64,000 nt of DNA from an uncultured Carboxylicivirga sp. (GTDB lineage: Bacteria; Bacteroidota; Bacteroidia; Bacteroidales; Marinilabiliaceae), in assembly GCF_963674565.1 (NCBI RefSeq), contig NZ_OY771430.1:1488001-1552000 (forward strand). The letters are read 5' to 3'. The position numbers and the translations under genes were made by a program. This document shows, piece by piece, positions 27,157 through 36,216 of this stretch (the first letter of the stretch is position 1; the number at the start of each line of letters is the position of its first letter). The notes under the pieces were generated by a model. It worked only from the letters and a program-made list of their open reading frames with translations. It was not told where the DNA came from and did not search any database.

Positions 27157-28152
27157 ATGGATCAGAACGTAGATATAAGAGCTATCAATGAAAAGATTCA
27201 ACAAGAGAGTTCATTTGTTGACATGCTAACCATTGAAATGAACAAGGTTATTGTTGGACAAAAACACCTGGTTGAAGGCTTACTGATTGGGTTATTATCA
27301 GATGGACACATCTTGCTGGAAGGTGTACCCGGATTGGCAAAAACATTAGCCATCAACACCCTGGCAACCATCGTTGATGCTAAATTCTCTCGTATACAGT
27401 TTACTCCTGATTTGTTACCTGCCGACCTTTTAGGAACCATGATTTACAGTCAGAAGAAAGAAGAATTCATTGTTAAGCATGGTCCTATTTTTACAAATTT
27501 TGTTTTGGCCGATGAGATTAACCGTGCCCCGGCAAAAGTGCAGAGTGCACTACTTGAAGCAATGCAGGAACGCCAGGTTACCATTGGCGAGAACACTTTT
27601 AAATTGGATGAACCATTCCTGGTAATGGCAACTCAAAACCCGATTGAACAAGAGGGTACTTATCCATTACCGGAAGCACAGGTTGACCGTTTTATGTTGA
27701 AGCTTGTTCTGGATTATCCAAAGAAAGATGAAGAGCAAATGATTATTCGTCACAATCTGGCTAAAACATTCCCAAAAGCTTCAACCATTCTTAAACCTGA
27801 AGATATTATCCGTGCACGTAACGTGGTGAAAGAAGTTTACATGGATGAAAAAATTGAAAAATATATTGTTGATATCATTTTCGCTACCCGTTTCCCTGAG
27901 CAATATGGAATGGAGAAATTCAAGGATATGATTTCATACGGAGCTTCTCCTCGTGCAAGTATCAGCTTGTCGATGGCAGCCAAGGCATATGCTTTCATCA
28001 AACGTCGTGGCTATGTTATTCCGGAAGATGTGCGTGCTGTTTGTCATGATGTTATGCGTCACCGTATTGGATTATCATATGAAGCTGAAGCTAACAACAT
28101 TACTTCAGTGGAGATCATTAGCGAAATTCTTAACCAGGTTGAAGTACCTTAA
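27157..28152 (+). CDS. MoxR family AAA+ ATPase of the Bat operon
   Basis: The 331-residue protein has Walker A GVPGLAKTL near residue 54 and Walker B VLADEINRAP near 116, followed by SALLEAMQERQVT and sensor motifs (ATQNPIEQEGTYPLPEAQVDRF). These identify a MoxR AAA+ ATPase. MoxR proteins act with von Willebrand factor A (VWA) proteins, probably as remodelling chaperones in the cytoplasm. It opens the Bat operon (DUF58, membrane protein, batA to batE) known in Bacteroides as an aerotolerance locus. The gap to the next gene is 112 bases and contains small tandem repeats. Confidence 0.92.
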   Translation: MDQNVDIRAINEKIQQESSFVDMLTIEMNKVIVGQKHLVEGLLIGLLSDGHILLEGVPGLAKTLAINTLATIVDAKFSRIQFTPDLLPADLLGTMIYSQKKEEFIVKHGPIFTNFVLADEINRAPAKVQSALLEAMQERQVTIGENTFKLDEPFLVMATQNPIEQEGTYPLPEAQVDRFMLKLVLDYPKKDEEQMIIRHNLAKTFPKASTILKPEDIIRARNVVKEVYMDEKIEKYIVDIIFATRFPEQYGMEKFKDMISYGASPRASISLSMAAKAYAFIKRRGYVIPEDVRAVCHDVMRHRIGLSYEAEANNITSVEIISEILNQVEVP

Positions 28153-28163
28153 AAAGAGCTGAT

Positions 28164-28191
28164 AGCTGCTAGCTTTCAGCTGCTAGCTTTC
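28164..28191. repeat. Tandem 14-base repeat between moxR and the DUF58 gene
   Basis: AGCTGCTAGCTTTC occurs twice in direct succession (28164-28177 and 28178-28191), preceded by a partial copy AGCTGAT at 28158. A further imperfect inverted pair lies at 28217-28245. The repeats are in the only long gap of the operon. Confidence 0.7.
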
Positions 28192-28264
28192 AAACGACTA
28201 ACTATTGTAAAATTATCTGGCTATTAGCTAAAATCTAGCCACCAGACGCTAAAAATACAGAAAC

Positions 28265-29131
28265 TTGGAAGCAACGGATATCATAAAAAAAGTTCGTCAG
28301 ATCGAGATAAAGACGCGTGGTTTATCCAGCAATATATTTGCAGGTGAGTACCATTCTGCTTTTAAAGGTCGTGGTATGACTTTTAGTGAGGTACGAGAGT
28401 ATCAGTATGGAGATGACATCAGAAATATTGACTGGAACGTTACTGCCCGCTTCAATCATCCATATATCAAGGTTTTTGAAGAAGAAAGGGAATTAACGGT
28501 TCTATTGATGATTGATGTTTCAGGTTCGCGTGAGTTTGGTACTTCTTTCAAATTCAAAAAGAATGTGATAACTGAAATTGCTGCTGTTTTAGCATTTTCG
28601 GCTATTCAGAATAACGATAAAATTGGTGTGATCTTTTTCAGCGACAGAATTGAAAAATTTATTCCTCCTAAGAAAGGTCGTAAGCACATTTTGCACATTA
28701 TACGCGAACTGATTTCGTTTACTCCTGAACATCGTCAGACCAATATCTCAGAGGCATTAAAATACCTGACCAACGCCATCAAAAAACGTTGTACCGCTTT
28801 TGTTATCTCCGATTTTATTGACGATCATTTTGAAGATGCACTTAAAATTGCCAACCAAAAGCACGATGTGGTAGCCTTAAAGGTTTATGATAAGCGTGAA
28901 ACAGAGATTCCTTCTATCGGTTTAATTAAACTGAAAGATGCAGAATCAGGTAAGTATCATTGGGCTGACACATCAAACAGAGCAGTTAGAGAAGCCTATT
29001 CGAAATGGTGGCGCGATACTGATGCATCAACGAAAACATTATTCAGTAAATGTGGAGTAGACAATGTATCGGTAAGTACTGACGAAGACTATGTTAAAGC
29101 ACTGATTGCTTTATTTAAAAAGAGAATATAA
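28265..29131 (+). CDS. DUF58 protein with VWA-like domain
   Basis: The 288-residue cytoplasmic protein has the DUF58 motif GxGMTFSEVREYQYGDDIRNIDWNVTAR from residue 37 and a VWA-like metal-site pattern D-V-S-G-S near residue 82. The start is a TTG at 28265: an in-frame stop lies five codons upstream, and the next ATG would remove the conserved N-terminus. DUF58 proteins are steady partners of MoxR. The stop overlaps the next ATG by one base (TAATG). Confidence 0.88.
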   Translation: MEATDIIKKVRQIEIKTRGLSSNIFAGEYHSAFKGRGMTFSEVREYQYGDDIRNIDWNVTARFNHPYIKVFEEERELTVLLMIDVSGSREFGTSFKFKKNVITEIAAVLAFSAIQNNDKIGVIFFSDRIEKFIPPKKGRKHILHIIRELISFTPEHRQTNISEALKYLTNAIKKRCTAFVISDFIDDHFEDALKIANQKHDVVALKVYDKRETEIPSIGLIKLKDAESGKYHWADTSNRAVREAYSKWWRDTDASTKTLFSKCGVDNVSVSTDEDYVKALIALFKKRI

Positions 29132-30171
29132 TGGTTAATGCTAAATTGACATATTTCAATATTAAGGTTCGCTTACTACTGGCCTTGATTGGATTGACTT
29201 CTTTCATTCAATCTAACCATGCACAGAATGTAACAGTATCAGCCGAAATGGACTCGACATTGATTTTCATCGGCGGACAGATTGATTTGCGTTTGCAAAT
29301 GAGCCAACCTGCTGATTTGGAAATCGCGTTTCCACTGCTGACTGACACAATCATCAAAGAAATTGAAATTGTGAAGGCTAGTAAGCTGGATACCCTTAGC
29401 CGCGAAAATCAACGATTACTGATACAACAGACATTCACAATCACTTCTTTTGACAGTGGTTTGCATTACATTCCGCCAATTGTTTTTGAAGAGGCAAGTA
29501 ATAAACTGGGGCAAAAAATCGAAACCAATCACTTATCGTTGATGGTTGTTAATCCATTTGAAGAAGTGGATCCTCAGAAGGGCATTACCGACATCAAAAT
29601 GCCTTTGAATACTCCTTTTCATCTGTCAGAATTATTAAAATACTGGCCCTGGATTTTAAGTTTTTTTGTTTTGGCAGGCATCATAACCTTGATAATTATG
29701 AAGCTGACTGGCAAAAAAATGGCTGTTAACATCTTTAAGAAAGAAGAACCTCAATTACCCCCTCACGAAATTGCACTAAAAGAATTAGACAAGATCAAAG
29801 AGGAAAAACTATGGCAACGCAACCTTGTTAAGGCTTATTATTCGAGACTTACAGACACTTTACGCCATTACATTGAAGAACGCTACGAAATTTATGCAAT
29901 GGAACAAACTTCTGATGAGATCATGTCTTCATTTAAAGGCAGAGAAGACATTGATAATAAATCATTGGATAATTTGAGAACCATTTTATTTACAGCCGAC
30001 CTTGTAAAGTTTGCCAAGCATGAGCCTCTTCCCGATGAAAATGACCTGAATATGATTAATGCTTATTTCTTTATCAATCAAACAAAACAGGAAGAAATAA
30101 AAACTTTGGAGGAAGAGAAAGAAGCCTTATTAAAAAAAGAAGAGGAAACAGAGGCTGTAACAAATAAATAG
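29131..30171 (+). CDS. Single-pass membrane protein of the Bat operon (DUF4381-like)
   Basis: The 346-residue protein has an N-terminal signal segment (about residues 10-32), a beta-rich periplasmic domain to about 165, one membrane helix (about 171-193), and a cytoplasmic charged region ending in a Glu/Lys-rich coiled tail. It fits the extra gene often found between the DUF58 gene and batA in Bacteroidota, similar to DUF4381. Its periplasmic part resembles a shortened BatD domain. Translation is coupled to DUF58 by a one-base overlap. Confidence 0.7.
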   Translation: MVNAKLTYFNIKVRLLLALIGLTSFIQSNHAQNVTVSAEMDSTLIFIGGQIDLRLQMSQPADLEIAFPLLTDTIIKEIEIVKASKLDTLSRENQRLLIQQTFTITSFDSGLHYIPPIVFEEASNKLGQKIETNHLSLMVVNPFEEVDPQKGITDIKMPLNTPFHLSELLKYWPWILSFFVLAGIITLIIMKLTGKKMAVNIFKKEEPQLPPHEIALKELDKIKEEKLWQRNLVKAYYSRLTDTLRHYIEERYEIYAMEQTSDEIMSSFKGREDIDNKSLDNLRTILFTADLVKFAKHEPLPDENDLNMINAYFFINQTKQEEIKTLEEEKEALLKKEEETEAVTNK

Positions 30172-30182
30172 AAAGAATTATC

Positions 30183-31175
30183 ATGAGTGATATAACATTT
30201 TTACATCCCTATTTTTTCTGGTTACTACTGATAGTGCCAATATATATAGCCTGGTATGTATGGAAACAGAAAGGCTTGCAGGCCTCATTGCAGATTTCGA
30301 GCATTAAGGGATTTGCAAAGGCTCCTACCTCAAAAAAGGTATACCTGCGTCATTCTCTTTTCGTATTTCGCATGCTTACAATCATGCTACTGATAGTTGT
30401 TTTGGCACGTCCACAATCAAGTAATAGTTTCCGTAACGAAATAACAGAAGGTATCGATATTATGATGGCCCTTGATATTTCCGGAAGTATGCGAGCTGAA
30501 GATTTCAAACCCAACCGTTTGGAAGCCGCTAAAGATGTTGCGAGCGATTTTATCATGGGTAGACAGAATGATAAAATAGGTATGGTTATTTATGCCGCAG
30601 AAAGTTTTACTCAATGTCCGTTAACTACAGATCACACTGTTTTACATAACCTAATGAATGACATCACCTTTGGTATGCTTGAAGATGGTACAGCCATAGG
30701 TATGGGACTGGCTACAGCTGTGCAACGTATTAAAGACAGTGAGGCCAAGAGTAAGGTAATCATCCTCCTTTCGGATGGTGAAAACAACCGGGGAGAAATT
30801 GCTCCACGCACAGCAGCAGAAATAGCCAAAACTTTTGGTGTGAGGGTTTACACGGTTGGAGTTGGTACAATTGGTATGGCTCCAATGCCAATCGAAACTG
30901 TTTTTGGAACAAAATACCAGGAGGTAGAAGTCAAGATCGATGAAGAACTTTTGCAGGATATTGCAGATATGACAGGTGGTCAATATTTCAGGGCAACCAA
31001 CAAAGAAAAGCTGACTGAAATATATTCTGAAATCGACAAAATGGAGAAAACTCGTATTGAAGTAAAAGAATACACCAAACGAAAAGAAGAATACCTGCCT
31101 TTTGCTTTACTGGCCGGTTTATTTCTTTTATTGGAAATATTCCTTAGAAATACAGTTTTCCGAAATCTACCTTAA
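30183..31175 (+). CDS. batA: BatA, VWA-domain aerotolerance protein
   Basis: The 330-residue protein has membrane helices near residues 8-25, 58-76 and 305-325, and between them a VWA domain. The metal-ion-dependent adhesion site reads D-I-S-G-S near residue 98, with conserved Thr and Asp further on. The domain should be cytoplasmic. In Bacteroides fragilis loss of the bat operon reduces oxygen tolerance; the molecular role is still unclear. batB follows after 25 bases with the same layout. Confidence 0.9.
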   Translation: MSDITFLHPYFFWLLLIVPIYIAWYVWKQKGLQASLQISSIKGFAKAPTSKKVYLRHSLFVFRMLTIMLLIVVLARPQSSNSFRNEITEGIDIMMALDISGSMRAEDFKPNRLEAAKDVASDFIMGRQNDKIGMVIYAAESFTQCPLTTDHTVLHNLMNDITFGMLEDGTAIGMGLATAVQRIKDSEAKSKVIILLSDGENNRGEIAPRTAAEIAKTFGVRVYTVGVGTIGMAPMPIETVFGTKYQEVEVKIDEELLQDIADMTGGQYFRATNKEKLTEIYSEIDKMEKTRIEVKEYTKRKEEYLPFALLAGLFLLLEIFLRNTVFRNLP

Positions 31176-31200
31176 TTGTTAACGAATTAAAGTATAAAAA

Positions 31201-32256
31201 ATGGATATTTTCAGGTTTGAACATCCCATATACCTCTATCTTCTGGTTCTTATACCAGTGTTGGCATTTGTACATTTGTATTTAACCAACCGAAGGAAAA
31301 AAGCATTGGAAGAATTCGGAAATTTGGAATTATTGGATGAACTAATGCCAAATGTGAGTTTCAAGCGTCCGGGAGTTAAGTTTTACTTTCTGCTATTGGC
31401 GTTTATTATTTTGATTTTTGCCATTGCCGGACCTCAGTTCGGATCAAAGCTACAAACAGTCAAACGCAAAGGTATTGAACTGATCATTGCTCTTGACGTT
31501 TCGAACAGTATGATGGCTGAAGACATTCAACCGAACCGTCTTGACCGGGCTAAAAGAGCTATTTCGAGACTGGTTGACAAGTTGCAGAACGATCGTGTTG
31601 GTTTTATCTTATTTGCAGGTGATGCATACGTTCAGTTACCCATTACAACCGATTATGCTTCGGCAAAGATGTTTCTGAATTCAATCACTACAGATGCTGT
31701 TGCCAGACAGGGAACAGCTATCGGTTCAGCAATATACAAAGGTATTAATTCGTTTACTTCTGACGAAAATGTAAACCGTGCCATTATAGTTATTACTGAC
31801 GGTGAGAATCACGAGGATGATCCGATAGCTGCCGCTGCTGCCGCCGCCGAAAAAGGCATCAAAGTATATACAGTCGGAATGGGATTACCCAAAGGAGCTC
31901 CTATCCCGGCACTAAGCGGAAAAAGCAACGACTTTATGAAGGATAAAGACGGTAATGTTGTAATCACCAAATTGGATGAAGCTACCTTACAACAAGTTGC
32001 TATAACTGGAAATGGTGCATATATACCAGCAAACAACATTCGTAACGGTATCAACAACCTTATGGATGAATTAAGTGGAATGGAAAAGACCGAATTTGAA
32101 GCAAAAGTATATGCTGATTATGAAGATCAGTTCCAATGGTTTGTAGGTATCGTGTTATTATTGGTGATTGGTGAATTCCTGATACTGGAGCGTAAGAACA
32201 GAAAGTTGAAACACATCAATATTTTTGAAGTGAAGAAAGAAAACAAGGAAAACTGA
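31201..32256 (+). CDS. batB: BatB, VWA-domain aerotolerance protein
   Basis: The 351-residue protein copies BatA: two N-terminal membrane helices (about 10-28 and 58-76), a VWA domain with D-V-S-N-S at the metal site near residue 98, and a C-terminal helix near 310-330. Here the metal-site glycine of BatA is replaced by asparagine, a common BatB state. It probably pairs with BatA in the membrane and with MoxR. Confidence 0.9.
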   Translation: MDIFRFEHPIYLYLLVLIPVLAFVHLYLTNRRKKALEEFGNLELLDELMPNVSFKRPGVKFYFLLLAFIILIFAIAGPQFGSKLQTVKRKGIELIIALDVSNSMMAEDIQPNRLDRAKRAISRLVDKLQNDRVGFILFAGDAYVQLPITTDYASAKMFLNSITTDAVARQGTAIGSAIYKGINSFTSDENVNRAIIVITDGENHEDDPIAAAAAAAEKGIKVYTVGMGLPKGAPIPALSGKSNDFMKDKDGNVVITKLDEATLQQVAITGNGAYIPANNIRNGINNLMDELSGMEKTEFEAKVYADYEDQFQWFVGIVLLLVIGEFLILERKNRKLKHINIFEVKKENKEN

Positions 32257-32280
32257 TGATGATTCAATAAAGATTAAGTT

Positions 32281-33243
32281 ATGAGATATTTTATAGTTAC
32301 AATATTATTGGCTCTTTCGTTTTCTGCTTTGCATGCACAGCAGGAACGTAAACTCATACGAGAAGGTAATACGTTCTTCAATGATTCAAGCTACCTTGAA
32401 TCAGAGATTGAGTATAGAAAAGCTTTAGATAAAAATAAGGAGTCTTATGAAGGTCAGTTTAATCTGGGTGATGCTTTATTTAAACAAGAAAAATATGATG
32501 AGGCATTAAGTCAGTTTCAGGCAATGGCCGGAACCGAAAAGGATCAGCAAAGATTAGGTGCATTATATCATAACATTGGAAATACCTACATGGCAACCGG
32601 AAAAATAAAGGAAGCCATAGAAGCATACAAAACCAGTCTTCGTAATAATCCAACGGATAATGATACCCGTTATAATCTGATTGCTGCTCAAAAAATGCTT
32701 CAGCAACAACTGCAGGATCAACAGAATCAAGATCAACAAAACCAGGATAAGCAAAATCAAGACCAACAACAGAATCAGGATCAACAGCAACAGCAGGATT
32801 CTGATAACGATGGTATTCCTGATAAAAAAGAACAGGAAAACCAGCAAGGTCAGCAGGACAAAAACCAGGATACTGATAAAGATGGTATACCTGATTATAA
32901 AGACTCTGATTCAGATAACGATGGTCGACCTGATAAGCAGGAAGCTGGTCAGGATCCAAACAATCCACAGGATACAGATAAAGACGGAATACCTGACTAC
33001 CGTGATTTAGATTCTGATAATGACGGAACCCCTGACAAGGATGAACCTCAGGAACAGAATCAGGACCAAAATCAGCAACAACAACCGAATCAACAGCAAC
33101 AGCAGCAACAACCACAAGATCAAATGTCGCAAGAAGATGCTCAACGTTTGCTGAACGCTATCCAGCAGGATGAAGATGCTTTACGCAAAAAATTAGAAAA
33201 AGCAAAAGCAGCTCAACAAACAAAAACTGAGAAAAATTGGTAG
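32281..33243 (+). CDS. batC: BatC, TPR protein with thrombospondin type 3 calcium repeats
   Basis: The 320-residue protein has a signal peptide (cleavage after HAQ), TPR motifs from about 25 to 135, a Gln/Asn/Asp-rich linker, and from about 175 to 265 at least four blocks of the type D-x-D-x-D-G-I-P-D, characteristic of thrombospondin type 3 repeats that bind Ca2+. A second Gln-rich stretch and a charged helix end the chain. Typical BatC has the TPR part and a Gln-rich tail; the calcium-type repeats are an addition. The protein should be periplasmic and bind BatA or BatB. Confidence 0.85.
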   Translation: MRYFIVTILLALSFSALHAQQERKLIREGNTFFNDSSYLESEIEYRKALDKNKESYEGQFNLGDALFKQEKYDEALSQFQAMAGTEKDQQRLGALYHNIGNTYMATGKIKEAIEAYKTSLRNNPTDNDTRYNLIAAQKMLQQQLQDQQNQDQQNQDKQNQDQQQNQDQQQQQDSDNDGIPDKKEQENQQGQQDKNQDTDKDGIPDYKDSDSDNDGRPDKQEAGQDPNNPQDTDKDGIPDYRDLDSDNDGTPDKDEPQEQNQDQNQQQQPNQQQQQQQPQDQMSQEDAQRLLNAIQQDEDALRKKLEKAKAAQQTKTEKNW

Positions 33244-33249
33244 AAGTAC

Positions 33250-33257
33250 TATTTTTG
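33250..33257 (+). promoter_or_regulatory. Possible internal -7 element before batD
   Basis: TATTTTTG matches TAnnTTTG, 18 bases before the batD ATG. No -33 box is visible at 20 bases, so it may be chance in AT-rich DNA. Confidence 0.25.
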
Positions 33258-33274
33258 CACAAACGAAAATAAAA

Positions 33275-35101
33275 ATGAGAATAATCGTCCTTTTAACACT
33301 ACTTATTGCTGGCATATCAAAGCCTTTAAGCGCACAAAATGCTGAATTTACAGCACGTGCACCTCAGGCTGTTGTTGCTGGTGATAAATTTCAGTTGGTG
33401 TATACGTTAAATAAAGAAGGATCCGACATAAGACTTGGAAACACCGATAATTTCCAAATTCTTATGGGTCCCAGTACATCCTACTCACAAAGTACCTCCA
33501 TTATTAACGGTAAGGTAACCCGCGAAACTACTTATTCATTTACATATGTATTAAAAGCGGAAAAAGAAGGAACTTTTACAATTCCTTCAGCCACAATATT
33601 AGTTGATGGTAAAAAAGTATCATCGAACGCTGTTGATATTGAAGTTATTAAATCAGGTACTACATCTCAACAACAAGGTCAGCAAAACGACAACGTACCT
33701 GCCAGTGCTGCTTCAGAGGATGAATTATTTATAACAGTTACTCCTTCTAAATCTTCTGTTTACCAAAACGAATCATTGGTATTAACAACCAAAATTTATA
33801 CGAAAGTTAATTTGGATGGATTATCTGATATCAAGCAACCCAACATGAGTTCTTTTATTACCCAGGAACTAAAACAACCTGACGGTATAAACTGGACAAT
33901 GCAAAACATTAACGGACGAACTTATAATGTTGGCACCTATGAACAAAAGTTGTTGTTCCCTCAAAAACCGGGTAAGATAACGATTGAACCAACCGAAATT
34001 GAGTTTTTGGTACGTCAGAGAGTGGCACGTCAATCACGCAGCATTTTTGATGATTTCTTTGAATCAAACTATCGCAGTGTAAAAAAGAAGGTCAAATCAA
34101 AACCTGTAACCATTGATGTAAAACCATTACCTGCCAATAGACCGGAAGGCTTCTCTGGCGGTGTTGGTAAATTGAGCATGAACACTAATGTTACTAAAAC
34201 AGAAGCCGAGATTAATGATGGTATTACACTTAAGATAACGGTTAGCGGAACTGGAAACCATAAATTCATTGAAAATCCTGAAATAAAATTTCCGGCCGAT
34301 TTTGATGATTTTGATCCGAAAATTTCCAACTCAGGTATTACTACTTCCATTGCCGGAATGAAGGGTAGTAAAACTTATGAGTATTTGCTGATTCCCAGAC
34401 ATGCCGGAACCTTCACCATACCATCAATAAAGTTCAGCTATTTCGATCCGTCATCCGGAACCTACAAAAGCAGTAATTCGGAAGAAATTACCATCACGGT
34501 AGCGAAGGGAGAAGGTGGAGAAACCAGTAACAGTGCTGTAGTTCGATCGACAGTTACCAAAGAGAATGTAAAATTTATTGGCAAGGATATCCGCTTTATT
34601 AAAACAGGTGATTCAAATCTGAAACCAATTGGAACTTTTATAATCGGTAGTTTAAGTTTTTACTCACTTTTATTGGCCCCATTATTCTTATTTATTCTGT
34701 TATTCATTATTTATCAGAAACGAATTAAGGAGAATGCCAACATTCAATTAACCAAAACAAAACGAGCCAATAAAGTTGCCAAAAAACGATTAAAGCAATC
34801 CGCTCATTTCCTTAAAACTGGCGAAAAAGAAGCTTTTTATGAAGAATTGTTGCGTGCGCTTTGGGGATATATGAGTGATAAACTGAGTATTCCATTGTCA
34901 AGTTTATCAAAGGATAATATCAGCGATGAATTGGGGAAGTCGAGTGTTGAAAGTGGATTAATTTCTGAGATTATTGATATCATGGATACCTGTGAATTTG
35001 CCCGATATGCTCCGGCATCGGGAACCAGCGAGATGGATAAACTTTATCAGAAAACCATAGACACCATTAGTAAGTTGGAAAACCAAATAAAAAGAAAGTA
35101 A
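33275..35101 (+). CDS. batD: BatD, oxygen-tolerance membrane protein
   Basis: The 608-residue protein has a signal peptide (cleavage after LSAQ), a large beta-rich periplasmic region with repeated immunoglobulin-like segments, a membrane helix near residues 455-480, and a cytoplasmic helical domain to the end. This matches the BatD family. The central FVRQRVARQSRS-type charged segment is typical. Its stop overlaps the batE start by one base (TAATG), so the two are translationally coupled. Confidence 0.88.
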   Translation: MRIIVLLTLLIAGISKPLSAQNAEFTARAPQAVVAGDKFQLVYTLNKEGSDIRLGNTDNFQILMGPSTSYSQSTSIINGKVTRETTYSFTYVLKAEKEGTFTIPSATILVDGKKVSSNAVDIEVIKSGTTSQQQGQQNDNVPASAASEDELFITVTPSKSSVYQNESLVLTTKIYTKVNLDGLSDIKQPNMSSFITQELKQPDGINWTMQNINGRTYNVGTYEQKLLFPQKPGKITIEPTEIEFLVRQRVARQSRSIFDDFFESNYRSVKKKVKSKPVTIDVKPLPANRPEGFSGGVGKLSMNTNVTKTEAEINDGITLKITVSGTGNHKFIENPEIKFPADFDDFDPKISNSGITTSIAGMKGSKTYEYLLIPRHAGTFTIPSIKFSYFDPSSGTYKSSNSEEITITVAKGEGGETSNSAVVRSTVTKENVKFIGKDIRFIKTGDSNLKPIGTFIIGSLSFYSLLLAPLFLFILLFIIYQKRIKENANIQLTKTKRANKVAKKRLKQSAHFLKTGEKEAFYEELLRALWGYMSDKLSIPLSSLSKDNISDELGKSSVESGLISEIIDIMDTCEFARYAPASGTSEMDKLYQKTIDTISKLENQIKRK

Positions 35102-35847
35102 TGAAACGATATATTCTATCCATACTCTTAATACTTCCACTTGCTGTATTTGCTCAGGACGGAAGATTTGAAAAGGCAAACAACTTATACATCAATGGAG
35201 AATTCCAGGAAGCCATCAGTGCTTATAATGAAATAGTGCAGACAGGCATGGAAAGTGGTAACCTGTATTTCAATTTAGGTAATGCCTACTATAAGAATGG
35301 TGAATTAGCTAATGCTATTCTAAACTACGAAAGAGCTTTGTTACTGAAACCACATGATAAGGACATACAATATAACCTGGAGTTAGCTTACAGTCAAACA
35401 ACCGATAAAATCGAAGATGTTGGTGAATTCATAATCTCAAGATGGATTACTGAATTTAGAAATAAGGCAACATCAGATTTTTGGGCTTATGTGGGTATTG
35501 GTTGTTTTATTTTAACGCTGATAAGTGCAGCTTTATTCATTTATTCACGATCAGTAGTTGTGAAGAAAGTTGGCTTCTATTTTGGAATTATTTTCCTTTT
35601 TCATGTTATCGTAACTCTTTCGTTTGCCTACAAACAAAAAAGCAAACTTATTAATCGCGATCATGCGATTGTTTTCAGTCCGTCGGTTACAGTTAAAAGT
35701 TCACCTGATGAAAGTGGAACGGAAATATTTATACTACATGAAGGCACTAAGGTAAAAGTAATAAACACTTTAGGCACATGGAAAGAAATAGAAATGGGTA
35801 ATGGTAATGTTGGTTGGATCAAAGACGACGCCATAACTATTATATAA
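35101..35847 (+). CDS. batE: BatE, TPR and SH3-like membrane protein
   Basis: The 248-residue protein has a signal peptide (cleavage after FAQ), TPR motifs (about residues 20-105), two membrane helices (about 125-150 and 158-175), and a C-terminal SH3-like domain with the typical V-K-S-S-P-D and V-G-W-I-K segments. It closes the Bat operon; a terminator lies 30 bases after the stop. Confidence 0.88.
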   Translation: MKRYILSILLILPLAVFAQDGRFEKANNLYINGEFQEAISAYNEIVQTGMESGNLYFNLGNAYYKNGELANAILNYERALLLKPHDKDIQYNLELAYSQTTDKIEDVGEFIISRWITEFRNKATSDFWAYVGIGCFILTLISAALFIYSRSVVVKKVGFYFGIIFLFHVIVTLSFAYKQKSKLINRDHAIVFSPSVTVKSSPDESGTEIFILHEGTKVKVINTLGTWKEIEMGNGNVGWIKDDAITII

Positions 35848-35877
35848 CGAATGGTAATAAAAAAATAAATTTTTGAA

Positions 35878-35912
35878 AGCCGAGACTACAATTAACAGTT
35901 TCGGCTTTTTTT
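35878..35912 (+). terminator. Terminator of the Bat operon
   Basis: AGCCGAgACT pairs with AGTTTCGGCT around a nine-base loop and is followed by seven T. It lies 30 bases past the batE stop. Confidence 0.85.
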
Positions 35913-35980
35913 ATGAAAACCCTTAATGAATACAATTTGGATGAACAAATGGATTTAATTAGAAATAGTTTTAAAAAGCA

Positions 35981-36015
35981 AAAAACCTCTTTCATCCGTT
36001 GATGAAGAGGTTTTT
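35981..36015. terminator. Bidirectional hairpin terminator
   Basis: AAAAACCTCTT-CATC and GATGAAGAGGTTTTT pair with one bulge around a four-base loop. A/T runs on both sides make it work in both directions. It is well placed to end a minus-strand transcript from the possible small gene at 36070-36159. Confidence 0.7.
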
Positions 36016-36035
36016 CATAAAACACCCAAACTACC

Positions 36036-36070
36036 GATTGAGGGACCACGAGCGTGGTCGGCCATCAATC
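36036..36070 (-). other. Compound hairpin next to the 29-residue reading frame
   Basis: GATTGA (36036-36041) pairs with TCAATC (36065-36070), and inside it GACCAC pairs with GTGGTC around GAGC. Its outer arm touches the stop codon of the small minus-strand frame. Confidence 0.65.
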
Positions 36071-36159
36071 TAATTATCTTCGTTAATAATCAGTTCGTCT
36101 ATTAAGTACCAACACACACACATACCGAAAACTATACCGACTATTGTAATTGCTATCAT
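36070..36159 (-). CDS. Possible 29-residue single-helix membrane peptide
   Basis: A minus-strand frame from the ATG at 36159 encodes 29 residues: a hydrophobic helix of about 19 residues (ITIVGIVFGMCVCWYLI) then an acidic tail (DELIINEDN). It stops next to a compound hairpin and about 55 bases before a good terminator. Upstream there is a near-consensus -7 (AATTTTTG, 36205-36198) and an inverted repeat. There is no homology evidence. It is comparable in kind to the small membrane peptide at 53.3 kb. Confidence 0.35.
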   Translation of the reverse strand: MIAITIVGIVFGMCVCWYLIDELIINEDN

Positions 36160-36216
36160 TCTATTATTGTTTGATATCTATAAAACAATTGCCTTGCCAA
36201 AAATTCTATTTTATTG

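Noticed and set aside
32690..33110. CRISPR-like or minisatellite array in batC
   Set aside because: The repetition is at protein level (Gln runs and calcium-type repeats), with variable spacing at DNA level.
32480..33115. Minus-strand reading frame of 211 codons opposite batC
   Set aside because: It is the shadow of the repetitive Gln/Asp-rich batC codons; its composition (many Pro, Tyr, Val, Asp) is an artefact of those repeats.
35913..36002. 29-codon plus-strand frame across the bidirectional hairpin
   Set aside because: Its end lies within the terminator hairpin and it has no membrane or domain character; probably chance.
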